Shown in pieces: positions 21,619 through 30,051 of a DNA stretch of 64,000 nt. The notes under the pieces are model-generated. The model was not told the origin of the DNA. It saw only the letters and a list, made by a program, of their open reading frames with translations, and ran no database searches. Each line of letters begins with the position of its first letter. Position 1 is the stretch's first letter. Made by a program: the position numbers and the translations under genes. The stretch is from positions 350,546 to 414,545 of the forward strand of contig NZ_JACHJO010000005.1 of the NCBI RefSeq assembly GCF_014203695.1, in the 5' to 3' direction. Source of the DNA: Nocardiopsis algeriensis. Lineage in GTDB: Bacteria; Actinomycetota; Actinomycetes; Streptosporangiales; Streptosporangiaceae.

Positions 21619-23304
21619 TCACCTTCCGCGCAGCGCGCGGTAGCTGCTCACCAGGGACGCCGTGGAGGCGTCCAGGCCGGGCACGTCGGCGCCCTCGGTG
21701 AGGGCGGGCTCGACCCGTTCGGCCAGGACCTTGCCGAGCTGGACGCCCCACTGGTCGAAGGAGTTGATGTTCCACACGGCGCCCTGGACGAACACCTTGT
21801 GCTCGTACAGGGCCACGAGCTGTCCCAGCACCGACGGGCTGAGCCGGTCGGCCAGGATCGTGGTGGTGGGCCGGTTGCCGGGGAAGGTGCGGTGCGGGAC
21901 AAGCTCGGCCGCCACCCCCTCGGCGGCGACCTCCTCCGCCGTCCTCCCGAACGCCAGCGCCTGGCCCTGGGCGAACATGTTGGCCATGAGCAGGTCGTGC
22001 TGGGGCACGAGCGCCTCGGGCAGGTCCGGGGCGGGGTTGGCGAAGCCGATGAGGTCGGCCGGGACGAACCTCGTCCCCTGGTGCAGCAGCTGGAAGTAGG
22101 CGTGCTGGCCGTTGGTGCCCGGGGTGCCCCACACCACCGGCCCCGTCTGCCAGGAGACCGGGCGCCCGTCACGCTGCACCGACTTGCCGTTGGACTCCAT
22201 GTCGAGCTGCTGGAGGTAGTCGGGGAAGCGGGCCAGGTGCTGGCTGTAGGGCAGCACGGCGTGGCTCTCGGCACCCATGAAGTTGCCGTACCACACGCCG
22301 AGGAGCCCGAGCAGGAACGGCAGGTTGCGCTCGATCGGCGCGGTGGCGAAGTGGGTGTCCATCAGGTGGAAGCCGGCGAGCATCTCCCGGAACCGCTCGG
22401 GGCCGATGGCGACCATGAGTGTCAGGCCGATGGCCGAGTCGTAGGAGTAGCGGCCGCCGACCCAGTCCCAGAAGCCGAACATGTTGTCGGTGTCGATGCC
22501 GAAGCGCGCCACCTCCTCGGCGTTGGTGGAGACCGCCGCGAAGTGCCGGGCGATGGCCTTCTCCGAACCCAGGGCGTCCACCAGCCAGGAGCGGGCGACG
22601 GTGGCGTTGGTGATGGTCTCGATCGTGGTGAAGGTCTTGGAGGAGATGACGAAGAGCGTGGTGGCGGGGTCGGCGTCCGCCAGCGCCTCGTGCAGGTCGC
22701 TGCCGTCGACGTTGGAGACGAAGCGCACCTCCAGGCCGCGGTCGCTGTAGGGCCGCAGTGCCTCGTAGGCCATGGCCGGACCGAGGTCGGAACCGCCGAT
22801 GCCGATGTTGACGATCCTCGTCACCGGCTGCCCCGTGTGGCCGAGCCACTGCCGGGCGCGCACCTTCTCGGCGAAGGCGCTCATGCGGTCCAGGACCTCC
22901 TGCACCTCGGGGACGACGTTCTTCCCGTCGGTCTCCACGACCGCGCCGCGGGGCGCGCGCAGGGCCGTGTGCAGCACCGCGCGGTCCTCGGTGAGGTTGA
23001 TGCGCCCGCCGCCGAGCATGGCGTCGCGCAGTTCGGCGACGCCGGTGGCGCGGGCCAGGTCGGTCAGCAGCCGCAGGGTCTCCTCGGTGACGAGGTTCTT
23101 GGAGAGGTCGACGTGCAGGTCGCCGACGTGGAGGGTGTGGCGCCGCACCCGCTCGGGGTCGGCGTCGAAGAGCTCGCGCAGGCTGGTGCCGGCGAACCGC
23201 TCCCGGTGCCCGGCCAGGGCCGTCCACTCGTCCCTGCGGTCCAGCGCGACTGCGCCGTGCTGTGCTCCGGCGTCCCCCGGACGGGGGAGGGGTGTGGTGG
23301 GCAT
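21619..23304 (-). CDS. pgi: Pgi, glucose-6-phosphate isomerase
   Basis: The glycolytic/gluconeogenic enzyme that interconverts glucose 6-phosphate and fructose 6-phosphate. The 561 residues carry [46 protein letters not shown] and [16 protein letters not shown], and the C-terminal Pgi signature [22 protein letters not shown] at 23304 follows AGGAG by seven bases; longer frames upstream lack a ribosome site. It appears to be a single-gene transcript closed by the terminator at its 3' end. Confidence 0.97.
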   Translation of the reverse strand: MPTTPLPRPGDAGAQHGAVALDRRDEWTALAGHRERFAGTSLRELFDADPERVRRHTLHVGDLHVDLSKNLVTEETLRLLTDLARATGVAELRDAMLGGGRINLTEDRAVLHTALRAPRGAVVETDGKNVVPEVQEVLDRMSAFAEKVRARQWLGHTGQPVTRIVNIGIGGSDLGPAMAYEALRPYSDRGLEVRFVSNVDGSDLHEALADADPATTLFVISSKTFTTIETITNATVARSWLVDALGSEKAIARHFAAVSTNAEEVARFGIDTDNMFGFWDWVGGRYSYDSAIGLTLMVAIGPERFREMLAGFHLMDTHFATAPIERNLPFLLGLLGVWYGNFMGAESHAVLPYSQHLARFPDYLQQLDMESNGKSVQRDGRPVSWQTGPVVWGTPGTNGQHAYFQLLHQGTRFVPADLIGFANPAPDLPEALVPQHDLLMANMFAQGQALAFGRTAEEVAAEGVAAELVPHRTFPGNRPTTTILADRLSPSVLGQLVALYEHKVFVQGAVWNINSFDQWGVQLGKVLAERVEPALTEGADVPGLDASTASLVSSYRALRGR

Positions 23305-23432
23305 CCGGTCGCTCCTCGTCATCCGTGTGCTCCGGGGCGGGCGGTGTCGGGCGCTCCCCGCCCCGCTGTGCGGCTTCGACACCTACCCTGCCACGGTCGC
23401 CGCCAACCGGGGGCACGGCTCGGCGGACGGAC

Positions 23433-24262
23433 TCAGCCGACTCCCTGGCGCTCGGCCCGCAGTTCCCGTACCTCGGCGCGCAGGGCACGCAGTTCGGCCA
23501 GGAGCTGCCCCTGGCCTCCGGGGCCGTCGCCGCCGGGTCCGGGTCCGGCCTCCGCCGTCCGGCCGCCGCTGTCCTCGGGCAGGTCGCTGTCCTGCTCCAG
23601 GGCCTCCACCGCCACGGCGATGAACAGGTTGAGGGCCACCAGTGTGGAGACCAGCACGAAGGCGACGAAGAAGGTCCAGGCCATGGGCTGGTGCTCCATG
23701 ACGTCCTTGGCGATGCTGCCCCAGCCGTCGGCGGTGGCGATCTGGAAGAGCGTGAACAGGGACGTGGGCAGGTCGCCGAAGTAGTGCGGCGAGCTTCCCG
23801 AGAAGAGCGTGGTGGCCATCACCGAGGACACGTAGAGCAGCAGCGCGACCAGGAAGAGGATGGACATCATGCCGGGAAGTGCCCGGAACAGGCCCGCCAC
23901 CACGTGGCGCAGGCTGGGCACCACCGACAGCAGGCGCAGCACCCTCAGCACCCGCAGAACCCGCAGGACCGCGAAGGGTCCCGAGGCCGGCAGCAGGGCG
24001 ATACCGACGATGACCGTGTCGAACCAGTTCCACGGGTCGCGGAAGAACTCCGAGCGGTGGGCGTAGACGCGCAGCAGGAGCTCGAGCACGAACAGCCCGA
24101 GGATGCCCAGGTCGAGGGTGCGCAGCAGCCTGCCGCGGGTCTCCATGATCCCGGGTGAGGTCTCCAGCCCCGGACGACGGCGTTGACCAGGATGAGGCCG
24201 ACGACCGCGGTCTGGAACCAGCGGGCCTCCACCATCGTGCGGACCCTCTGTCGCGCTGACAC
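23433..24262 (-). pseudogene. voltage-gated ion (Na+-type) channel gene with a frameshift
   Basis: Read in two frames the sequence gives one complete NaChBac-like channel of six membrane segments. Frame 1 (from GTG 24262) has MVEARWFQTAVVGLILVNAV (S1); frame 2 continues GLETSPGIMETRGRLLRTLD (S2), S4 with repeated Arg (VLRVLRVLRVLRLLSV) and the pore FTLFQIATADGWGSIAKDV, ending in a coiled coil (ELRALRAEVRELRAERQ). The break falls at a run of four C (24168-24171); one more base restores the frame. It may be a real lesion or a sequencing error in a homopolymer. The selectivity motif TADGW differs from the TLESW of NaChBac. Confidence 0.7.
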
Positions 24263-24760
24263 TGCCGGTGGAACTCCGTTCGTGCAAGGGGGTGCGGTGG
24301 CGCAAAAGCCTAGCGCCTACGGCCTTCCGGAGCGCTTGTTTCGCCGTGGCGACCCGCCGTGACCGGGCCGCAATGACGGAGATCACAGTTCGGCGGCGGG
24401 GCCGGGGAACGGCCCCGGTCCGTCAGGGCGTACCCGGTGCCCGTCCTCCGTGCGGAGCACGGCGAGGCGCTCCCCCCGCTCCGACGCGGTGCGGCGCCGT
24501 CCGCGACGGGCGGCACCGGACACGCTCCAGGGCCTGTTGTGTGGATGCTCTCGCCGTATCGGCGGAGCCGATCCCCCGGCGAACGGTCGGCCAGGTGTTC
24601 CCTGGCAAGGCGGGGAGCGCAGCTCGGCCCGGTGGGCCCGGCAAGCTCTCCGACGCGGCAAGGGGGCGCCTGGCGGCCGTGCAGCCCGAGATGATCCAAA
24701 AAAAACAGGGCCTAGGATGGGCGGCCGGATCCTACGACATCTGACCAGGGGAGGCCCGGC
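24263..24760. other. intergenic gap
   Basis: 498 bases with no supported gene. It holds a run of eight A and a -10-like TAGGAT about 45 bases before the DUF2786 start. No tRNA or repeat is visible. Confidence 0.5.
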
Positions 24761-26053
24761 GTGGGCAGCAGGAACCGCCGCGGACCGCGGCGTGCCGCCG
24801 GAGCCGCCGAGTGGGCCGGCCCGCTGCCGGGCCAGGCGGCCGGCGAGGTGGTCGCCGGTGCCGTCGACGCACTGGTGCTCGGCCAGGAGGGCGGCGGCGT
24901 GGACCTGGCCGCGGCCCGGCTCGCCGACACCGAGGACGACGCGTGGGCGCGGTCGGCGGAGCGGGCTCTGGCCGACGCCCTGCGCGAGGGCGCGGCCGCC
25001 GTGTGGACGCGCGGCTGGCAGCCGGCCGAGGCCGTCCGCCGTATGGAGCGCCTGCTGGGCCCCACCGCCGCCGCGGCGACGGCCGGCGCGGCCGCCGCCG
25101 ATCTGGAGCGGCACCCCTCCCCGTCGGTGGACCCCCGCTGGAGCGCGCAGGTGCGCGGCCTGGGCGTCGCGCCCGTCGACCGGGGCTCCTTCCTGGGCCG
25201 CCTGTGCCGGGACCGCGGCCTGATGCGCTTCGAGGCGGTCGAGGCGGTGCTGCGCACGCTGGCGGCGCTGCGCGCGCTGCCCCCGCTCCAGCATCTGATG
25301 CCCCTGCCGGGCCGCCACCGGCCCGGTCACGGTCGGCCCCTCCGGCGCGGTCCGGTGGACGAGGGCAAGCTGGCGAGGGTCCGCGCCCTGCTGGCCAAGG
25401 CCGAGTCCACGGAGTTTCCCGGTGAGGCCGAGGCGCTGAGCGCCCGCGCCCAGGAGATGATGGCCCGCCACAGCATCGACCGGGCCCTGCTGGAGGAGGA
25501 GCCGAGCCGGTCGGAGGCGGGCCACGCCCGGCGGTTGCCGGTGGAGGCTCCCTACGAGGAGCACAAGGCGGTGCTGCTCCACGAGGTCGCCGAGGCCAAC
25601 CACTGCCGGGCCGTGTGGCACAGCGACCTGGGCATGTGCACGGTGATGGGCTTCCCCGACGACGTCGACGCGGTCGATCTCATGTTCACCTCGCTGCTGG
25701 TGCAGGCCGAGGCCGCGATGCGCGCGAGCAACTCCGCGCGCGACCGCGCCGGCCGGCGGGCGGGCCGCGACTTCCGGGCCTCGTTCATGTCGGCGTTCGC
25801 CGTGCGGGTGGGCGAGCGCCTGGTGGAGGCCGCCCGTACCGCCGAGCGGGCTGCGGAGGCCGAGACCGGACGGGACCTGGTGCCGCTGTTCGCGGCACGC
25901 GAGCGCGAGGTGGAGGCCGCCGTCACCGCGGCCTTCGGCGAGCTCACCTCCTCCCGTGTCCGGGGTCCCTACAGCGAGGACGGCTGGCAGGCCGGACGCG
26001 CCGCCGCCGACGCCGCCTCCCTGGCCTCCCGGCGCCCGGTGGACGGGCGCTGA
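24761..26053 (+). CDS. DUF2786-domain protein
   Basis: A 430-residue protein of unknown function. The central DUF2786 domain reads VDEGKLARVRALLAKAEST, EFPGEAEALSARAQEMMARH (about residues 205-240), followed by the usual partner region (KAVLLHEVAEANHCRAVWHS, VQAEAAMRASNSARDRAGRR). The N-terminal 190 residues are Ala-rich and helical with no name. GTG at 24761 has a good AGGGGAGG ribosome site. The protein probably is cytosolic; no membrane segment is seen. The RNA-ligase gene follows after 49 bases, so it might be in the same transcript, but nothing else links it to RNA repair. Confidence 0.8.
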   Translation: MGSRNRRGPRRAAGAAEWAGPLPGQAAGEVVAGAVDALVLGQEGGGVDLAAARLADTEDDAWARSAERALADALREGAAAVWTRGWQPAEAVRRMERLLGPTAAAATAGAAAADLERHPSPSVDPRWSAQVRGLGVAPVDRGSFLGRLCRDRGLMRFEAVEAVLRTLAALRALPPLQHLMPLPGRHRPGHGRPLRRGPVDEGKLARVRALLAKAESTEFPGEAEALSARAQEMMARHSIDRALLEEEPSRSEAGHARRLPVEAPYEEHKAVLLHEVAEANHCRAVWHSDLGMCTVMGFPDDVDAVDLMFTSLLVQAEAAMRASNSARDRAGRRAGRDFRASFMSAFAVRVGERLVEAARTAERAAEAETGRDLVPLFAAREREVEAAVTAAFGELTSSRVRGPYSEDGWQAGRAAADAASLASRRPVDGR

Positions 26054-26102
26054 CGGAAAATTCGGTGGCCCCGCCGGAGCGAGGACCGGTAGAACCGGGC
26101 AC

Positions 26103-26888
26103 ATGCACAAATACCCGCGTACGCGGCACATCCGCGGGTCCCGTCTGCAGCGGGGCGACCACGACCTGTCCGCGGTGCCCTTCGGAGAACTGGCCGGACG
26201 CCACCTCGTGGTGGAGGAGAAACTGGACGGCGCCAACGCGGGGATCAGCTTCGGGCCCGGCGGGCGGCTGCTCCTGCAGAGCCGGGGCCACTACCTCCAG
26301 GGCGGCCCCCGGGAGCGCCACTTCTCGCCCTTCAAGGCGTGGGCGGCGTCGATGGCGCCGCTGCTGCGGCCGCGCCTGGGCGAGCGCTACGTGCTCTACG
26401 GCGAGTGGCTCTACGCCAAGCACACCGTGTTCTACGACGCGCTCCCCCACCACTTCCTGGAGTTCGACGTGCTCGACACCCGTGACGGCACGTTCCTGTC
26501 CACCCCGCGCCGCCGGGAGCTGCTGGAGGGGATCCCGGTCGTCCCCGTGCCCGTGCTGCACTCGGGCCCTCTGGAGCGGTTGGAGGACCTCACCTCCCTG
26601 GTGGGCCCTTCCGCCTACCGCACACCTGCCTGGCGGGAGGCGCTGGCGGAATCCGCGGAGGCCGTCGGCGCCGATCCGCGGCGGGCCCTGGCCGAGACCG
26701 ACGACAGCGACCTCATGGAGGGCCTGTACGTCAAGGTCGAGGAGGGCGGCCGCACCGTCGACCGCCTCAAGTGGGTGCGCCCCGGTTTCACCAACGCCCT
26801 CCTCGACTCGGGGACGCACTGGCTCGACCGGCCGCTGATCGCCAACAGGACGGCCGCCCCGGAGGTGTCCCGTGCGGGTGTTCGCTGA
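26103..26888 (+). CDS. RNA ligase (T4 Rnl2-like nucleotidyltransferase)
   Basis: A 261-residue ligase that seals RNA ends through a Lys-AMP intermediate. The nucleotidyltransferase motif I is EEKLDGANAG with the predicted adenylated Lys at residue 40 (K-x-D-G); LYGEWLYAKHTVFY is motif III-like, EGLYVKVEEG motif IV and DRLKWVRPG motif V. ATG at 26103 is the first plausible start; the longer frame upstream overlaps the DUF2786 gene. It overlaps the HD-Pnk gene by 17 bases, so the two are coupled: healing enzyme plus sealing enzyme. The exact substrate (tRNA, damaged RNA, DNA nicks) cannot be told. Confidence 0.88.
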   Translation: MHKYPRTRHIRGSRLQRGDHDLSAVPFGELAGRHLVVEEKLDGANAGISFGPGGRLLLQSRGHYLQGGPRERHFSPFKAWAASMAPLLRPRLGERYVLYGEWLYAKHTVFYDALPHHFLEFDVLDTRDGTFLSTPRRRELLEGIPVVPVPVLHSGPLERLEDLTSLVGPSAYRTPAWREALAESAEAVGADPRRALAETDDSDLMEGLYVKVEEGGRTVDRLKWVRPGFTNALLDSGTHWLDRPLIANRTAAPEVSRAGVR

Positions 26889-27993
26889 ACTGTGCCCGGC
26901 TCCCCCGGTGTGGGATCTGGACTGGTCTCGCGTGCGGGAGGCCTTCGCCTGGGTGCGTGCCCTGGCGGGGGTGGAGCAGGATCCCGTGCACCATGCCGAG
27001 GGAGACGTGGAGATCCACACCCGGATGGCCTGCGAGGCGCTGGCCTCCCTGCCGGAGTGGCGGGCCCGGCCCGAGCACGAGCGGGTGCGGCTCTTCGCCG
27101 CCGTGCTGATGCACGACATCGCCAAGCCGGAGTGCACCCGCCGCGAGGAGGACGGGCGCGTCACCGCACACGGGCACTCCCGGCGCGGCGAGCTGACGGT
27201 GCGCCGCCTCCTGTGGGAGGCGGGCGCACCGGTGGCCTGGCGCGAGCACGTGGCGGCGCTGGTGCGCCACCACCAGGTCCCGTTCTGGGCCCTGGAGCGG
27301 CCCGACCTCCAGCGGATCGCCTTCCGGGTGAGCCTGGTGGCCCGCAACGACGACCTGGCGGTCCTGGCCACCGCCGACATCCTGGGACGCGAGTGCGGCG
27401 ACACCGCCGAGGTCCTGGAGAACATCGGGCTGTACCGCGAGTACTGCGCCGAGCAGCGCTGCCTGGCGGCCCCGCGCGCCTTCCCCTCCGACCACGCCCG
27501 CTTCTGGTACTTCCGCAAGGAGGGGCGCGACCCCGACCACGACGCCTACGACGACACCCGCACGACTGTCACCGTCATGTCGGGCCTGCCCGGCGCGGGC
27601 AAGGACACCTGGATCGCCCGGGAGCGGCCGGGGCTCGCCGTGGTGAGCCTGGACGCGTTGCGCGCCGAGATGGGTGTGGGCCCGACCGGGGACCAGCGTC
27701 CCGTCGCGGCCGCCGCCCACGAGCTGGCCCGCGAGCACCTGCGCGCGGGCCGCCCGTTCGTGTGGAACGCCACCAACGTCTCCCGCTCGCTGCGCGGCCG
27801 GTGCGTCGACCTGGCCGCCGACTACGGGGCACGGGTGGAGATCGTCGCCCTGGAGGCCCCGCCGCAGGAGCTGCGCGCCCGCCTGGACCGGCGTGACCGT
27901 CCGGTTCCGGCCGCCGCGGTGGAGCGCCTGGTGCGCCGCTGGGAGTACCCCGACCCGACGGAGGCCCACCGCATCGTGCATCCGGACATGTGA
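26872..27993 (+). CDS. HD-Pnk type end-healing enzyme: HD phosphoesterase plus polynucleotide kinase
   Basis: A 373-residue bifunctional protein. The N-terminal HD domain (about 40-180) has H49, HD at 81-82 in LMHDIAKPEC and ALVRHHQVPFW, the metal-binding set of HD phosphohydrolases. The C-terminal P-loop kinase starts at about residue 232 with VMSGLPGAGKDTWIARE, then VSLDALRAEMGVG and a lid with LDRRDRPVPAAAVERL. This matches the HD-Pnk family known from Runella slithyformis, which removes 2',3' cyclic or 3' phosphates and phosphorylates 5'-OH ends. GTG at 26872 follows GGAGG by six bases. It pairs with the RNA ligase immediately upstream. Confidence 0.87.
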   Translation: MRVFAELCPAPPVWDLDWSRVREAFAWVRALAGVEQDPVHHAEGDVEIHTRMACEALASLPEWRARPEHERVRLFAAVLMHDIAKPECTRREEDGRVTAHGHSRRGELTVRRLLWEAGAPVAWREHVAALVRHHQVPFWALERPDLQRIAFRVSLVARNDDLAVLATADILGRECGDTAEVLENIGLYREYCAEQRCLAAPRAFPSDHARFWYFRKEGRDPDHDAYDDTRTTVTVMSGLPGAGKDTWIARERPGLAVVSLDALRAEMGVGPTGDQRPVAAAAHELAREHLRAGRPFVWNATNVSRSLRGRCVDLAADYGARVEIVALEAPPQELRARLDRRDRPVPAAAVERLVRRWEYPDPTEAHRIVHPDM

Positions 27994-28229
27994 GACGCCA
28001 CCGGCCGGGCAAGGCGTTCTTTCCGTGATTTCGTGTCGCACGTGCGCCCGCCGTCGGTACTCTGACGGCATTCCGCCCCGCTCCTCCGGCGGCCGCCACC
28101 GCCCGGGCACCTCCCGTGCGCGCCGATCCGGCGCCGGGCCGGGACCCGCGCCGCGGGAGGCTTCCGGCACGTGCGCGGAAGGCACGACGACGACCACACC
28201 TTTTCCGAGGCGATGTCCGAGACCAGCAC

Positions 28230-29564
28230 ATGGCCAGGGTGACCGCCGGCGACGGCGGGACGGACACCCGACCCGAGCACCCCCGCGCCGCAGGCGGCCG
28301 GTGGCGCCGTTTCACGCTGCTGTGGAGCTCGGGCGCGTTCAGCAGCCTGGGCACCATGACGTTCACGCTGGCCGTCCCGCTGCTGGCCCTGGCGGAGACC
28401 GGTTCCGCCGCCGTCACGGCGTGGATCACCGCGGCGGGCATGCTGCCCCGCGTCCTGCTGCACGTGCCTGCCGGGGTTCTGCTGGACCGGGTCGACCCGC
28501 GCCGCGTCCTGCTCCTGGCACAGGCGGGCCGTCTGACCGTGACCGCCGTGTTCGTGGCGCCGGTCCTGCTGTGGGACGCCCCGGTGATGCTGCTCGCGGC
28601 GGCCACCGCCCTGCACGGTGCCTGTTCGGCCCTGTTCCTGTCCGCCGTGTCCACGGCCGTGCCCTGCCTCGTACCTCAGGAGGAGCTGGCGACCGCGGCC
28701 GGCCGCAACGAGGCCCGCTCCCACGGAACACAGCTGGCCGGGCGTCCGCTGGGCGGTTTCCTGTACGGGGTCGCCGGCTGGCTTCCCGCGCTCTTCGACG
28801 CCGCGATGTCGCTGTGCGCACTGGTGAGCACCCTCCTGCTGCCCCGGCCGATACGCCCCCGCACCGGGAAGCGGGACCGCTCACCGCTCCCGTCGGTCCG
28901 GGAGGTCTCCGAGGGGTTCCGACGCGTGTGCCGCGACCGGCTGCTCGCCACGGTCCTGGTGGTGTGCACCGTCACCAACGCCCTGTTCCAGACCGTCTGG
29001 CTGATCATCATGCTGGTGGCCACGGAGAGTGGGCTCTCCCCCCTCCTGCTCGGGTGCGTCCTGGCTGCCACCGGTGTGGGCGGGCTGCTCGGTTCACTCC
29101 TGGCTCCGCCGCTGGTGTCGCGCACCCCTTCCGCGGTCATGGTCGCCCTGTGCCTGTGGCTGTGGATGATCCCCCTGGGGGCCCTGGCCCTGGCCCACCA
29201 CTCCGGCTCCCACTGGATGCTGCTCGTCCTCCCCCTCACCTGGGGCGGCATCGGATTCGTGGGCGCCCACATGAACGTCACCGCGGCGACCCACCAGGCC
29301 GCTCGTGTTCCCCGTGAGGTCCTGGGGCGGGTGCTGAGCGCCAACCGGTTCTTCGCCCACGGTGCGCTCCCGGTGGGTCTGGTGTGCGGCGGCCACGTCC
29401 TGGAGGCAGCGGGTCCCGCAGCGACCAGCGCCTTCGTCCTGACCGCGGTCGGCCTGCTCGCCGTGGTCGTCACCGTCCTTCTTCCGAGACTGCGGGAGAG
29501 ACCTGCTTCCCGGTCGACAGCGCGTCCGTCAGACGGCGCAGCCTTGCGTCCAACCCCTTCTTGA
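28230..29564 (+). CDS. MFS-family membrane transporter (drug/export type)
   Basis: A 444-residue transporter with about 12 hydrophobic segments. The N-terminal FTLLWSSGAFSSLGTMTFTL and VPAGVLLDRVDPRRVLLLAQ (the loop between helices 2 and 3) are typical of actinomycete exporters of the enterobactin/tetracenomycin type, and GVGGLLGSLLAPPLVSRTPS starts the second half. ATG at 28230 is used; the ribosome site is weak. Its 3' end runs 95 bases into the oppositely oriented coiled-coil gene. By position it could export the RiPP product of the neighbouring Fxs locus; this is inference only. Confidence 0.85.
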   Translation: MARVTAGDGGTDTRPEHPRAAGGRWRRFTLLWSSGAFSSLGTMTFTLAVPLLALAETGSAAVTAWITAAGMLPRVLLHVPAGVLLDRVDPRRVLLLAQAGRLTVTAVFVAPVLLWDAPVMLLAAATALHGACSALFLSAVSTAVPCLVPQEELATAAGRNEARSHGTQLAGRPLGGFLYGVAGWLPALFDAAMSLCALVSTLLLPRPIRPRTGKRDRSPLPSVREVSEGFRRVCRDRLLATVLVVCTVTNALFQTVWLIIMLVATESGLSPLLLGCVLAATGVGGLLGSLLAPPLVSRTPSAVMVALCLWLWMIPLGALALAHHSGSHWMLLVLPLTWGGIGFVGAHMNVTAATHQAARVPREVLGRVLSANRFFAHGALPVGLVCGGHVLEAAGPAATSAFVLTAVGLLAVVVTVLLPRLRERPASRSTARPSDGAALRPTPS

Positions 29565-30051
29565 GCTCTGCGGGACCGCCCTCGCCCCTGCCGGAGGTCA
29601 CGAGGTCGAAGACGCGGTCGATCTCGTCGCGCAGCTCCTCCGCCGCCGCGCGTTCCTGCTCCGGCAGTGTGCTGCGCAGCCGTTCGACGGCCGCGACCGC
29701 CCGCAGGGCGTCCTCGGGCAACTGCAGGTCCGCGAGCCCCTCGCGCCCCGGTCGGGAGGGTCCCGCGAGCTGGATGTGCCTGGCCCACCGGGCCGTCATC
29801 CCGAAGCGCAGCACCGACTCGGTGACGGCGGTGACCAGGTCGTCGGCCTCCTCCCTCTCCTTCCGGGTGTCCTCCCTCTCCCAGCGGGCCCGCTCCGTGT
29901 CGAGGGCGTGTCCGGCACGCGCGTCCTCGGCCTTCAGGGAACGGCGCGAGGTCAGCGCGGAAGCGGTGATGGTGCTGATCGCCGTGGTGGCCCCCGTGAC
30001 GAGGGCGACCAGGACCGTGGGGTCGGACAGGTTCGCCAGCACCGGCGTCAC
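29470..30051 (-). CDS. small membrane-anchored coiled-coil protein next to the nSTAND ATPase
   Basis: A 193-residue protein with one N-terminal membrane segment (about residues 9-30, TVLVALVTGATTAISTITAS) followed by a long charged helix (DTERARWEREDTRKEREEAD) and a helical C-terminal half. No named domain is recognised. GTG at 30051 overlaps the stop of the ATPase gene by four bases and follows GGAGGGGGA, so the two are translated together; this strongly suggests a partner or effector of the nSTAND protein. The 3' end overlaps the MFS gene in the antisense direction. Confidence 0.75.
   Translation of the reverse strand: MTPVLANLSDPTVLVALVTGATTAISTITASALTSRRSLKAEDARAGHALDTERARWEREDTRKEREEADDLVTAVTESVLRFGMTARWARHIQLAGPSRPGREGLADLQLPEDALRAVAAVERLRSTLPEQERAAAEELRDEIDRVFDLVTSGRGEGGPAELKKGLDARLRRLTDALSTGKQVSPAVSEEGR

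Noticed and set aside
24383..26236. Long minus-strand frame over the DUF2786 gene
   Set aside because: Antisense shadow; the plus-strand DUF2786 gene has a ribosome site and recognised domain.
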